Position numbers and translations under genes: made by a program. Positions 35,284-44,394 of a stretch of DNA of 64,000 nt are shown here, piece after piece; position 1 is the stretch's first letter, and each line of letters starts with the position of its first letter. The stretch is from assembly GCA_963783145.1 (NCBI GenBank), contig CAWAMM010000001.1, forward strand, positions 310,001-374,000, written 5' to 3'. This DNA is from DATGKG01 sp963783145 (GTDB taxonomy: Bacteria; Desulfobacterota; Binatia; Binatales; Binataceae). The notes beneath the pieces were generated by a model. It was not told the DNA's origin, ran no database searches, and saw only the letters and a list, made by a program, of their open reading frames with translations.

Positions 35284-36317
35284 CCAGTTTTGCCGCATCC
35301 TTAGGCGGCCCTTGCGACGATCTGATTCGCACGGAAGCCTGGCCCGACTGCGTCGTATGTGGAACTCGCGGCGTCCCGGCGTACACCGACTTGAGCGACC
35401 ACTTTTTTGGTGCGCATGGAAGCTGGAATGTTTCGCGTTGCCCCAGCTCACGATGCGCGATGCTGTGGCTCGATCCGCGGCCGCTCGAAAGCGACATCGG
35501 TAAGGCCTACCGCGACTACTACACGCATCAAGACATTTTCGATGCGAACCGGGCGAAGTCCTCGCACGGTGTCGTTCGGAAGATGCGGCAAGCGGTCAAA
35601 CGCGCCTATATCGCCGACCGGCTGCACTACTCCGATCGCCAAATCGCAGGGCGCGAAAAAATGCTCAGCCTCCTCGCCTATCTCGATCCTACACGCCGCG
35701 CCGACACTGACTTTCCCTTGAAATACCTGCCCATCGAAAATCGAGGGCGGCTGCTTGACTTGGGGTGCGGAAGCGGCGAGTTGCTCCGAACCATGGGCCA
35801 GTTCGGATGGTATGCGGAGGGAGTCGAGGTGGATCCCGCGGCCGCCTTGGCGGCACGTAGTAAGGGCTGCAAAGTGCGTATCGGCGCGCTACACGAGCAA
35901 AAATTTCTGGAAGAGAGTTTCGATGCGGTGGTGATGAGCCACGTCATCGAACACCTTCATCATCCGCTGGAGCTGGTTAAGGAAGTGCGGCGAATCCTCA
36001 AGTGTGGGCGACGCCTCGTGATAGCCACCCCCAACGCGGGGAGCCTCGGCCATCGGATGCTTGGTTCGAAATGGCCTTTTCTTGATCCGCCGCGTCATCT
36101 ACAGGTCTTCAGACCACATGCTCTCAAGTCCTTGGTGCTGGCGGCGGGCTTTGACGATGCGTGGGTCGCCCGCACTGAAATTCGTACCGCCGCCGCAATG
36201 CTTCCCCGAATCGGGCGGAGCCGCATCGCCGGGCGCCTTTTCGAGTATGTCGAGAACCTCGCGCTGCATTTCGATCGCAACGCGGGCGAGGAAATTGTGT
36301 TGGTCGCAGTGAAATGA
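35280..36317 (+). CDS. SAM methyltransferase with N-terminal zinc-ribbon-like segment
   Basis: 345 residues. The first 60 residues contain CVVCGTRG and later SRCPSSRCAMLW, a four-Cys arrangement like the zinc ribbon of sugar methyltransferases. A class I methyltransferase follows, with motif I LLDLGCGSGELL, the acidic VEVDP, and VMSHVIEHLHHP. The likely substrate is a sugar nucleotide or lipid-linked sugar of this polysaccharide. The ATGA overlap with the flippase gene implies coupling. Confidence 0.85.
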   Translation: MTSFAASLGGPCDDLIRTEAWPDCVVCGTRGVPAYTDLSDHFFGAHGSWNVSRCPSSRCAMLWLDPRPLESDIGKAYRDYYTHQDIFDANRAKSSHGVVRKMRQAVKRAYIADRLHYSDRQIAGREKMLSLLAYLDPTRRADTDFPLKYLPIENRGRLLDLGCGSGELLRTMGQFGWYAEGVEVDPAAALAARSKGCKVRIGALHEQKFLEESFDAVVMSHVIEHLHHPLELVKEVRRILKCGRRLVIATPNAGSLGHRMLGSKWPFLDPPRHLQVFRPHALKSLVLAAGFDDAWVARTEIRTAAAMLPRIGRSRIAGRLFEYVENLALHFDRNAGEEIVLVAVK

Positions 36318-37006
36318 CGGCTGACTTGTCGACTGCGTCGCACATGTCGCGCGGACTCAAAACGGAATTGAGACGGATTGCGCCGCCGGGGCTATGGCTG
36401 CTGATGCGCGAGGTCCGCTCTAACGCGCGGCGGATTAGATATCGCGCGCTCGGTCGGCCCACGCAGGCGGGCGAAACCTCCAAAGCGCGGGCGCGCCGAC
36501 TACTCGAAGGCTTCTTTGAGAGATACTGCGCCGGACGCGGCCTCGACCTCGGTTACGGCGGCGACTTGCTTTGTCGAGATTGTCTCGGATGGGACCTGGA
36601 GCACGGCGATGCGCAGCAGCTCGTTCGAATCGAGGACGAAGCGTTCGACTTCGTTTATTCGTCGCATACCCTCGAGCACGTCGCCGACGCATCGGAAGCG
36701 CTGCGCAACTGGTATCGCGTCGTCAAACCCGGCGGGCATCTCATTCTCTTCGTTCCGGACCGCGACCTGTACGAGAAAAAGCTCACGCTGCCTTCGCGAT
36801 GGAACCCCGATCACAAACGCTTTTTTCTCCTCGACAACGACCAGCCTCCTGATACGGTCGGCCTGTTGCCACTGATCAATCGAGTCGTGCCCGATGCAAT
36901 TGTGGTTTCCGCGCAGCGATGCTCCGACGGCCACACCATCGTCGACCCGCTGATGCATAGTGATGGCGAGTATTCGATCGAGGTGATTCTACGTAAGGCG
37001 CTTTGA
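36314..37006 (+). CDS. Class I SAM methyltransferase
   Basis: 230 residues. Motif I is GLDLGYGGDLL, followed by the acidic WDLEHGDAQQL, then FDFVYSSHTLEHVADASEALRNWYRVVKPGGHLILFVPD, a canonical methyltransferase domain covering most of the protein. An N-terminal helix-rich 70 residues may contact substrate. ATGA overlap with the previous gene. It is one of four methyltransferases in a row here; the exact acceptor is unknown. Confidence 0.85.
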   Translation: MTADLSTASHMSRGLKTELRRIAPPGLWLLMREVRSNARRIRYRALGRPTQAGETSKARARRLLEGFFERYCAGRGLDLGYGGDLLCRDCLGWDLEHGDAQQLVRIEDEAFDFVYSSHTLEHVADASEALRNWYRVVKPGGHLILFVPDRDLYEKKLTLPSRWNPDHKRFFLLDNDQPPDTVGLLPLINRVVPDAIVVSAQRCSDGHTIVDPLMHSDGEYSIEVILRKAL

Positions 37007-37734
37007 TGAGGATGCGCATCGTCAAGGATGTCGCACATTCGCTCTTCCAAGCGGTCGGGTTGGAGGTCACGTGGCGCAATGGGCATTCCAACGGCGCCAA
37101 TTCCCCAACTATCCAGCCGTGGTTCGAAAGCGATGTTTTGCGAACGGTTATGGAGCGTCCTTGCCGTCATTCGCTGGTCTCGCCCGAGCGCATGTTCATG
37201 CTGTTGCAATGGCTCGACTTCGCGCTCGCCGCTCCGGGTGAGGTCGCGGAGTTCGGCGTATGGCGCGGCGGTACCGCGCTCTTGCTGCGCGAGCACCTCG
37301 CATCGCGCGCGCCGAATCGAACTTTACATTTGTTCGATTCGTTCGCGGGCCTGCCGGAAGCAGATCCCGCCAAGGATAATCACCATCGCGAGGGCGACCT
37401 GGCCGACGCATCGGAGGCTGCCGTGCGCGATCTGCTCGGAGTTGCAAACGGCGTGGTCATTCATTCGGGGCGGTTTGAGACTACCGTCGCGGTGGTTAGA
37501 GATGCGCGGTTTTGTTTCGCGCACATCGATGCCGACCTCTATAGCTCGGTGCTTTTCGCGACCGATTTCGTCTTCCCGCGGCTTAATCCCGGCGGGGTGA
37601 TCGTTTACGACGACTATGGTTTTCGCACCTGTGCGGGAGCGAAAGCCGCGGTCGACGAATATTTTGCCAAAGTTCCTACCAAACCTGTTTACCTGACGAC
37701 CGGCCAATGCGTGGTGATAAAACCTCGCTGCTAA
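37006..37734 (+). CDS. TylF/MycF-family O-methyltransferase
   Basis: 242 residues from the ATG overlapping the previous stop (TGATG); a TTG one codon earlier and Met at 37012 are alternatives. The signatures are those of macrocin O-methyltransferase: EFGVWRGGTALLLRE, LFDSFAGLPEAD, FCFAHIDADLYSS and GGVIVYDDYGF, where the Asp residues bind the metal needed for sugar hydroxyl methylation. In an extracellular polysaccharide locus it most likely O-methylates a sugar of the repeat unit. Confidence 0.88.
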   Translation: MRMRIVKDVAHSLFQAVGLEVTWRNGHSNGANSPTIQPWFESDVLRTVMERPCRHSLVSPERMFMLLQWLDFALAAPGEVAEFGVWRGGTALLLREHLASRAPNRTLHLFDSFAGLPEADPAKDNHHREGDLADASEAAVRDLLGVANGVVIHSGRFETTVAVVRDARFCFAHIDADLYSSVLFATDFVFPRLNPGGVIVYDDYGFRTCAGAKAAVDEYFAKVPTKPVYLTTGQCVVIKPRC

Positions 37735-37760
37735 TAAATGGGCGGAGCTTGCACACTGCG

Positions 37761-38849
37761 ATGAAGAAGGATGCAGGATTCGATTTGTGGTTCGAGCGCG
37801 AGTTGATCTGCCCCCGGGATCAGAGCGAGCTGCGCTACGACGGCGAGCAGCTGGTGTGTCCGCTACGGCACCAATACCCGATCGTCGATGGCATCCCGAT
37901 CATGCTGATCGACGACGTGCCGCAGACGCTTCCGGATCTGACGGAACGGTCGTTTGCGGCCGCGGCCGCAAATGTTCAGCCCATGCACTCCGAAAACAAC
38001 GGTGCCGTCGATCCGTTCGTGCAGAAGACCATCGTGGGCACCAACGGCAACTTGTACGGACGAATCGCGGGAAAGCTTCCTCGTTATCCGATACCGGAAA
38101 TCCGACTGCCGCCGGCGCCCGACGGCGCGCAAGAGCTTCTCGATCTAGGTTGCAACTGGGGACGCTGGTCGATTGCGGCCGCCCGTCGTGGATATCGGCC
38201 GGTGGGGATGGACCCCGGGCTCGAATCGATTCTTCCAGCTCGGCGCATCGCGCGGCAACTGCGTGTCGAGGCGCGCTTCCTGGTCGGCGATGCGCGCTAC
38301 ATTCCTTTTCGTGATGGCCGATTCGACGTCGTCTACTCGTACGGCGTGTTGCAACATTTCTCGCCTGCGGATGCGAGGCTCGCGATCGCGGAGGCATCCA
38401 GAGTCCTCGCTCCGAGCGGTACCGTTCTGATCCAGATGGCGGCGCGATACGGATTGCTCTCGATCCTGCAGCAGGCGCGCCGAGGTTTTCGCGACGCACG
38501 CGGCTTTGAAGTGCGCTACTGGAAGCCTTCGGCGATCGAAGGGGCGTTTCGCAGCCTGATTGGTCCGACCAGACTTTCGGTCGACGGCTACTTCACCCTC
38601 AACCCGCAGCCTGGCGACATGGACCTGATGCCGCCTCATTACCGTCAAATCGTCCGGCTGTCCGAGGCGCTGCGTTCGCTGACTCATCGCATTCCCGCGC
38701 TGCTTCGGATCGCCGACAGCATTTTTGCGACCGCGGTGAAGCCGGCGGTGGCGTCGATAGACGCGCAGTCGCGCTTCTCCACCGGAGGTCGAGTTGACAC
38801 GATCCGATCTGACGAAGGTCGTTCTGGTACGCTGCGCCGCGATTACTAG
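37761..38849 (+). CDS. SAM methyltransferase with Trm112-like N-terminus
   Basis: 362 residues from the ATG at 37761; an in-frame extension to 37707 overlaps the previous gene. Residues 12-50 (LICPRDQSELRYDGEQLVCP...HQYPIVDGIPIML) form a Trm112-like zinc-binding segment with a Cys pair on each side. A class I methyltransferase follows, with LLDLGCNWGRWSIAAARRGY and FDVVYSYGVLQHF. It overlaps the following glycosyltransferase by 56 bases, a long overlap supported by the good Shine-Dalgarno of that gene. Fourth methyltransferase of the locus. Confidence 0.82.
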   Translation: MKKDAGFDLWFERELICPRDQSELRYDGEQLVCPLRHQYPIVDGIPIMLIDDVPQTLPDLTERSFAAAAANVQPMHSENNGAVDPFVQKTIVGTNGNLYGRIAGKLPRYPIPEIRLPPAPDGAQELLDLGCNWGRWSIAAARRGYRPVGMDPGLESILPARRIARQLRVEARFLVGDARYIPFRDGRFDVVYSYGVLQHFSPADARLAIAEASRVLAPSGTVLIQMAARYGLLSILQQARRGFRDARGFEVRYWKPSAIEGAFRSLIGPTRLSVDGYFTLNPQPGDMDLMPPHYRQIVRLSEALRSLTHRIPALLRIADSIFATAVKPAVASIDAQSRFSTGGRVDTIRSDEGRSGTLRRDY

Positions 38850-40014
38850 AACCGTCGGCAACGTATGGATCGCCACTTTACGATGGCTACTCTGGCCGCG
38901 CCGGCGGCCACTTCGCGCCGCGCGAATTTGCGTATATCGGATCGGCGCGATCGGCGACCTGGTATGCGCGACGCCCGCGCTGTTCGCGATTCGCCGCGCG
39001 TATCCAGATGCGCATCTGACGTTACTCACCACGCCGGGAAGTTATCGTGGCTCGCGTCACGCTGACGAACTTCTCGGCCGCGCTGACTGGATCGATGAGA
39101 TCCTCACGTATCAGTTAGATGAAATCGGAAGCATCAGGGATCGTTTCACATTCGCACGGAAACTACGTGCGCAAAAATTCGACCTGTGGTTCGATCTAAC
39201 GCTGGATCGCGCCGGGTTTGCCCGGATGCTTCGCGACATGATCTTCGCGCGACTCCTGGGAGTGCGATGGGCATTCGGCTGGCGTTTGGAGCATCTCGGT
39301 TTCGCGGCGAAGGCCGAAGCGGAAGTGAAAGTGTTTCCTGACGAAGTCGAACGCCTCGCCGAAGTGCTGCGCGACTGCGGCATCGAAACCGACATCACGA
39401 GCTTCCCGCCGTTCGTGGACGAACCTCCAGACAACGCGATGTGCGACCTTCTCATCGAACTGCGAGTGGACGAGCAACCGATGGTGGCGATCGCGCCGGG
39501 CGCGCGGCGGTCCTGCAACCTGTGGCCAGTCGATCGATTCGAAGCCGTAGCCAGGTGCCTCACAGCGAGTGGCGCGAAGGTCGTTCTGATTGGCAGCGCC
39601 GATGACCATTCAATTTGCGAACAGATCGTTTCGCGCGCCGGCGCTCAGGCCATCAACCTGGCGGGAAAGCTATCATTGACGGAAACCTGCGCGCTGCTAC
39701 GCCGCTGCGATCTATTGATATGCGTGGACTCGGGTCCGCAGCATCTGGCGGCTGCGATGGGGACCGGATGCGTCGCGCTTTTCTCGCAGCGAAACCCTCG
39801 CCGCCGATGGTACCCGCATGGCAATCAGCATCGGGTGCTCGAAGGCTCGGTGGAATGCCACACCTGTCTGCTCGATGATTGTCCCTATGACAATCGCTGC
39901 ATGAAGCAGATTACGGTGGAGCAGGTACTCGCCGCCGCGCGCGCCAAACTCGAAGAAATCGGCAGGCCTTACGCCGAACCTGCCAATTCCCGCCCACCAG
40001 TCGAGATGCGGTAG
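38794..40014 (+). CDS. Glycosyltransferase family 9 (heptosyltransferase-like)
   Basis: 406 residues from a TTG at 38794 with GGAGG six bases upstream, inside the end of the previous gene. GT9 features: N-terminal RIGAIGDLVCATPALFAIRRAYPDA, and the C-domain APGARRSCNLWPVDRFEAVA, INLAGKLSLTE and VDSGPQHLAAAMG, the nucleotide-sugar site. Members transfer ADP-heptose to LPS core or similar sugars to glycans. The inner hydrophobic stretch near residue 30 may give membrane association. Confidence 0.88.
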   Translation: MTRSDLTKVVLVRCAAITRTVGNVWIATLRWLLWPRRRPLRAARICVYRIGAIGDLVCATPALFAIRRAYPDAHLTLLTTPGSYRGSRHADELLGRADWIDEILTYQLDEIGSIRDRFTFARKLRAQKFDLWFDLTLDRAGFARMLRDMIFARLLGVRWAFGWRLEHLGFAAKAEAEVKVFPDEVERLAEVLRDCGIETDITSFPPFVDEPPDNAMCDLLIELRVDEQPMVAIAPGARRSCNLWPVDRFEAVARCLTASGAKVVLIGSADDHSICEQIVSRAGAQAINLAGKLSLTETCALLRRCDLLICVDSGPQHLAAAMGTGCVALFSQRNPRRRWYPHGNQHRVLEGSVECHTCLLDDCPYDNRCMKQITVEQVLAAARAKLEEIGRPYAEPANSRPPVEMR

Positions 40015-40018
40015 CGAG

Positions 40019-40762
40019 ATGCCGTCGGTATCGGTAGTGGTGGCGGTGTTCAATCGCGCGGATACGCTGCAGAGCTGCCTGGACAGCATCATCGAACAGT
40101 CCGCTCAGCCCCTGGAGATAATCGTCTGCGACGGTGGTTCGACGGACGGCTCGCGCGAAATCCTCGAGGCCAACGGCGCGCGGCTTACCTGGTGGCAATC
40201 GCAACCTGATAGGGGCGTGCCCGACGCCTGGAATAAGGCGCTTACGCGCGCGACCGGCGAATGGGTCTGTTTCCTCGGCGCCGATGACCGATTCGCCAAG
40301 CCCAGTACGCTCGCCACATTGCTCGGTGCCGGACACGATCCCGCGATCAATTACGTTTCGGGACAGGCAATCCTGGTTGATGACCTCGGGCGCGCGCTCC
40401 GCATCGTTGGGAAGGCTTGGGACTGGCGACGGATGAAGCATTATCAGCACATCGCGCACCCTGGCTCGCTGCATCGCCGCGACCTTTTCGCGCGCTACGG
40501 AAATTTCGACGAGGCTTACCCGATCGCATGCGACTACGAGTTTCTATTGCGAGCTGGCCGCGGGATCGAAGCGGCCTTCGTGGCGGAGCCGGTGACGTTG
40601 ATGGGAATCTCTGGTCAAAGCAACACCCAGGCGTGGCGGGCGTTTCGCGAGAATCGGCGAATCCATACCTCCCATCCCGAGATTGGGGCGACCATAGCCG
40701 CGATCAATCACGCCATCGCGGCGGCGAAGCAGGTCGCGCGCACCGCGGTCAGGCGCGTCTAG
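40019..40762 (+). CDS. Glycosyltransferase family 2
   Basis: 247 residues. A GT-A fold with SVVVAVFNRADTLQSCLDSI, VCDGGSTDGSREI and a metal-binding region GADDRF in place of the DXD; a later GSLHRRDLFARYGNFDEAYPIACDYEFLLRAG is typical of WcaA-like enzymes. A cytosolic enzyme adding one sugar to the lipid-linked repeat unit. It starts 4 bases after the previous gene. Confidence 0.9.
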   Translation: MPSVSVVVAVFNRADTLQSCLDSIIEQSAQPLEIIVCDGGSTDGSREILEANGARLTWWQSQPDRGVPDAWNKALTRATGEWVCFLGADDRFAKPSTLATLLGAGHDPAINYVSGQAILVDDLGRALRIVGKAWDWRRMKHYQHIAHPGSLHRRDLFARYGNFDEAYPIACDYEFLLRAGRGIEAAFVAEPVTLMGISGQSNTQAWRAFRENRRIHTSHPEIGATIAAINHAIAAAKQVARTAVRRV

Positions 40763-40782
40763 GCGAGCGATTCGAGAGCCTT

Positions 40783-42189
40783 ATGGCAGTGTTGCTGGCG
40801 CTCTTATTTGTCACGCTTCCGCTCGACGCGTTTGGTCGGGTGGTCGCGGGAAGTCTCCTCACTCCCGCCGACGTGGTCGGGGCGGCAATTGCGGTGCTGA
40901 CCGTCGAACGCCTCGTCACTCGCCGCTACCGGATCGACCTCAGGTTCGACAAATCGATCCTCGCGTTCGTGATTTTTCTGTTACTGGGCGCTCTCTCGAT
41001 AATCTTTTCAGATGATTCCGTACAGATTTTTACCAAAGGATTGGTCCAAATCGGCGGCGTGTCCATTATGCTCCTGGCTTGCATCGCGACGATGAATGAA
41101 GTGGTGCGCCGGCCGGTTCTCTTCGTCGGATATATCCGCCTGTCCGTGATCGTGCTCGCGATGGTCTCGCTGATCGGGGTCGCGCAGTTCGTTCTTGCCA
41201 ACGCGCTCGGTCACCCCGGGATTCTGGAGTTCAGTTTTCTGAACCGATGGTCGGGCGGCAATGTGTGGTTCAACCTCGGCAGTGTCGATGGGATGGTTCG
41301 AGCGAACTCGATTTTGCAGGAGCCTTCGGCGCTCGGGATGGTGCTCGGCACCGCCGCCGGGGTCGTACTGATTCGGCTTGGACTGCGTGGCCACGCGCAT
41401 CGGGATGCGTTGCGAGCGGTCATCCCCGCCTGGACGGCGATTTCAATTCTCGCTGGATTCGTAGTGACCTTGTCATTGATCGACTTTTTCCTGCTGCTGG
41501 TAGTTGGCGGATCTTTGTGGGTGGTGTCGCGAACCATCAGTGCGAGCGCCGTTGCCGGTTTGGCGGTGGCGGCGGTGCTGGTCGGGGCGGTTGCCTATGC
41601 CGCGATCGCCTCCACTCTTCCACAGCTCAGCGAGAAACTTGATGCGACGGAATCCATCACTTCCGATGACATCCAGGTCAAGCGCGCGGAAGATCTGTCC
41701 GCGATTGCGCTTGCGGTTAACGTAGCGGTGATGCGCGCGAATCTCTCGCGCGATCCGATGTTAGGGGCCGGCCTCGGCGCTCATCCGGTTACCTACGATC
41801 GGGAAAATCCTGGCCTGGGACGCCTGCCGGCCGACATTGTCACCGTCGGAATGAACAAAGAGGACGCCGCGAGTCTCCTGGTCCGGTTACTTTCGGAATC
41901 CGGAATTCTGGGCACGCTCGCCTTCATTACCGGATGGATGCTTGCGGTGACGCGGGCGCGTCGTTTGGTCGTTGCGAGCATCAGCGCGCAACGCCCGCCC
42001 GATCCATTTTTATCGCTTGCGATCGGCGTGACGGCGTCGATGTTCGGTGTCGGCGTGGCGTGCCTCGCTCGAGCTCCTCAATATTACGCGCCGTGGTTCT
42101 GGCTCCCGATGGCTCTGACAGCCAGCGTGCCGGATCTCATGACTCGAGTTGAAGGTGCGGTTCGTGCAGGAAGAAATGCGCTCACGTGA
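40783..42189 (+). CDS. O-antigen ligase/polymerase (Wzy-like) membrane protein
   Basis: 468 residues from the ATG at 40783, 20 bases after the GT2 gene. A much longer frame running back to 40417 is rejected because it is antiparallel-type shadow of that gene. About ten to twelve hydrophobic segments are seen, with a large periplasmic loop late in the chain (SEKLDATESITSDDIQVKR through AHPVTYDRENPG). The NSILQEPSALGMVLG motif is typical of the O-antigen ligase/Wzy superfamily. It would polymerise or ligate repeat units in the periplasm, partnered by the Wzz-like protein. Confidence 0.85.
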   Translation: MAVLLALLFVTLPLDAFGRVVAGSLLTPADVVGAAIAVLTVERLVTRRYRIDLRFDKSILAFVIFLLLGALSIIFSDDSVQIFTKGLVQIGGVSIMLLACIATMNEVVRRPVLFVGYIRLSVIVLAMVSLIGVAQFVLANALGHPGILEFSFLNRWSGGNVWFNLGSVDGMVRANSILQEPSALGMVLGTAAGVVLIRLGLRGHAHRDALRAVIPAWTAISILAGFVVTLSLIDFFLLLVVGGSLWVVSRTISASAVAGLAVAAVLVGAVAYAAIASTLPQLSEKLDATESITSDDIQVKRAEDLSAIALAVNVAVMRANLSRDPMLGAGLGAHPVTYDRENPGLGRLPADIVTVGMNKEDAASLLVRLLSESGILGTLAFITGWMLAVTRARRLVVASISAQRPPDPFLSLAIGVTASMFGVGVACLARAPQYYAPWFWLPMALTASVPDLMTRVEGAVRAGRNALT

Positions 42190-43375
42190 GCGCAAACCGG
42201 TGGTGCTGGCCACCGTTCCGTATTATCTGCCCGGCTTCAAGGGCGGAGGAAAGCTGGTCACAGTCAGGAACCTTGTTGCGGCGTTGAGCAGTCAATTCGA
42301 GTTCAAGGTGCTGACCGGAGATCGTGACCTGGGCGATGCACATAGCTACGCCGGAATCGCAAGGAATCAGTGGACTGCTAGTGGCGACTGCGAGATTTAC
42401 TACGCCGGCTCGCTTCCGGTTTCTTTGCCATCGATCCATCAGCAACTGCGGCGGACCGACCATGAGATTTTGCACTTAAACACGATTTTCTCGCGCCGCT
42501 TCGGCATCCTTCCGTTGCTGCTGCGCAGATTCGGTCTGATCGCCCGCAAACCGACAATAGTTGCTCCGCGCGGAGAACTCGCCCCAGGCGCGCTTGCGAT
42601 CAAATCGGCGCGCAAGATGAGTTTCCTCGCGGCGGCGCGCAAGCTGAGAATGTTCGACGGAGTGACGTGGCATGCCTCGGGTCCCGAGGAGGCCCGCGAC
42701 ATAAGCCGCATCTTCGGCGCGGGCGCACAAATAATGATCGCACCAGATGTGCTCAGCCCCGAATATCGGAGCTGGCGATCATCGCGATACCGCAAGAGCA
42801 GGGGGCAATTGGAGATGGTTTTTCTTTCCCGGATTGCTCCGATAAAGAATCTCCATCTGGTGATCGAAGCCCTGCGCGGCATCGCGGGCGAGATCACATT
42901 GCGAATCGCGGGTCCGGTCGACGACGCGAACTACTGGGCGCGATGCCTGAAGTTGATGGCCACGCTCGGGCCGAACATCCAGATTGACTATTCAGGTCCG
43001 ATAGCCGCTTCGGAGGTGGGTGATTTCTTTGGACGTCACGGACTGTGCTTTCTTCCGAGTGCCAACGAAAGTTTCGGGTTCGTGATCCTCGAAGCGTTGC
43101 TGGCTGGCTGCCCGGTCCTTATCAGCGATCAGACGCGTTGGCGCGATTTGCAGCGAAAAGGCATCGGATGGGATGTGCCGCTGACGCGGCCCGATTTGAT
43201 GCGCGCGGCGATCGAGCACTGCATCGCAATGGACGCCGATGCGCATCGCGCCATGTCCACGCGCGCGCGGGAGTTCGCCCTGGATTATGTCGCGCGCGAT
43301 GACTCAGCTCGACAAAATGCCGCGTTGTTTCATTCCGTGCTTGGCGAAGCTCGTGAGATTCTCGCGGTGGCCTGA
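42149..43375 (+). CDS. Glycosyltransferase family 4
   Basis: 408 residues from a TTG at 42149; Met at 42176 with AGGA just upstream is an equally good start. It overlaps the polymerase gene. A GT-B fold: N-terminal PYYLPGFKGGGKLVTVRNLVAAL, then FLSRIAPIKNLHLVIEAL and the E-x7-E region NESFGFVILEALLAGCPVL. It transfers a nucleotide-activated sugar with retention. Sugar specificity unknown. Confidence 0.9.
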   Translation: MKVRFVQEEMRSRERKPVVLATVPYYLPGFKGGGKLVTVRNLVAALSSQFEFKVLTGDRDLGDAHSYAGIARNQWTASGDCEIYYAGSLPVSLPSIHQQLRRTDHEILHLNTIFSRRFGILPLLLRRFGLIARKPTIVAPRGELAPGALAIKSARKMSFLAAARKLRMFDGVTWHASGPEEARDISRIFGAGAQIMIAPDVLSPEYRSWRSSRYRKSRGQLEMVFLSRIAPIKNLHLVIEALRGIAGEITLRIAGPVDDANYWARCLKLMATLGPNIQIDYSGPIAASEVGDFFGRHGLCFLPSANESFGFVILEALLAGCPVLISDQTRWRDLQRKGIGWDVPLTRPDLMRAAIEHCIAMDADAHRAMSTRAREFALDYVARDDSARQNAALFHSVLGEAREILAVA

Positions 43376-44356
43376 TTGCAGAAAGTCTGGATATCAAAGA
43401 CCGACAGTGGCATCGATCGCGAGATCGAAAGCGCCCTGGAATGGCTCGATTGGCGCGCGGTAATTTCTCCGGGCGCGCGGGTCTCCATCAAGCCGAACCT
43501 CACTTATCCGATGCATAAGTCCGGCGTTACGACGAGTCCGGCGATCCTCGAAAGCCTGATTCGTGCGTTAAGCTCCCGCACTCGCAACATCACGATCGTC
43601 GAGTCCGATGGTGGTTCGTATTCATGGCCGGCCGAGGAGGCATTTACTGGTCACGGCATTCCGGAGATGTGTCGACGTTACGAAGCGCGCGCCGTGAACC
43701 TGACAAGTTATCCACGCGAGACCCTCCAGACCGAGATCGCGGGGCGTTCCGTTTCAGTCGAGGTCTCGAAGCTCCTCACCCGCGAGACCGACGTGTTCAT
43801 TACGATGCCGGTGCCGAAACTGCACATGATGACGGGGGTGAGCCTGGGCTTCAAAAATCAGTGGGGATGCCTGCCTGATGTGAAGCGGCTGCGCAATCAC
43901 GCCGATTTCGCGCGCAAAGTTCTCGCGATCAACAAAATTCTTAGACCGCAGTTGGCGATTTTTGACGGGACCTACTTCCTCGATCGCGGCGGTCCGCTCG
44001 AGGGTGATCCGATTCGCAAGAACCTGCTGATCGCTTCGCGCGATGCCGGCGCCGGCTCTCTGGCGTGCTGCGCCCTGATGGGCATTGATCCGCGCTCAGT
44101 GCCACATCTGCGCCTGGCGATTGCCGAAGCGATGATGCCGCCCACGGTTGATGCTCTGCTTGCCAATGTCGCGATTGACGCTTTCAAAGGAGAAGCTTTC
44201 AAGCTCGAGCGGAGCTGGTCGCAATCGTTGACGCGCGCAATCTTTCGGAGTCGGCTGGCGACCATCGCGTTGTACGATTCCCCGCTCGCCAAACCCGCCC
44301 ACGAACTAGTTTATCTCGTCCGGGGGCGCCCAGCCGATTTCAGTCCAAAGTGGTAA
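43376..44356 (+). CDS. DUF362 family protein
   Basis: 326 residues from a TTG immediately after the previous stop. The DUF362 hallmark is SIKPNLTYPMHKSGVTTSPAILESLIRAL, with TIVESDGGSYSW and VFITMPVPKLHMMTGVSLGFKNQWGCLP. The ferredoxin-like tail seen in many DUF362 proteins is absent. The biochemical role of the family is unsettled. Its place between a glycosyltransferase and a carbamoyltransferase suggests a part in glycan modification; this is inferred from context only. Confidence 0.85.
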   Translation: MQKVWISKTDSGIDREIESALEWLDWRAVISPGARVSIKPNLTYPMHKSGVTTSPAILESLIRALSSRTRNITIVESDGGSYSWPAEEAFTGHGIPEMCRRYEARAVNLTSYPRETLQTEIAGRSVSVEVSKLLTRETDVFITMPVPKLHMMTGVSLGFKNQWGCLPDVKRLRNHADFARKVLAINKILRPQLAIFDGTYFLDRGGPLEGDPIRKNLLIASRDAGAGSLACCALMGIDPRSVPHLRLAIAEAMMPPTVDALLANVAIDAFKGEAFKLERSWSQSLTRAIFRSRLATIALYDSPLAKPAHELVYLVRGRPADFSPKW

Positions 44357-44394
44357 TCCGTCGGATAGTCAGTCCGGGCCCGAGTTAGTATCCA

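Noticed and set aside
40417..40782. N-terminal extension of the Wzy-like protein
   Set aside because: It overlaps the GT2 gene in another frame; the membrane protein begins naturally at 40783.
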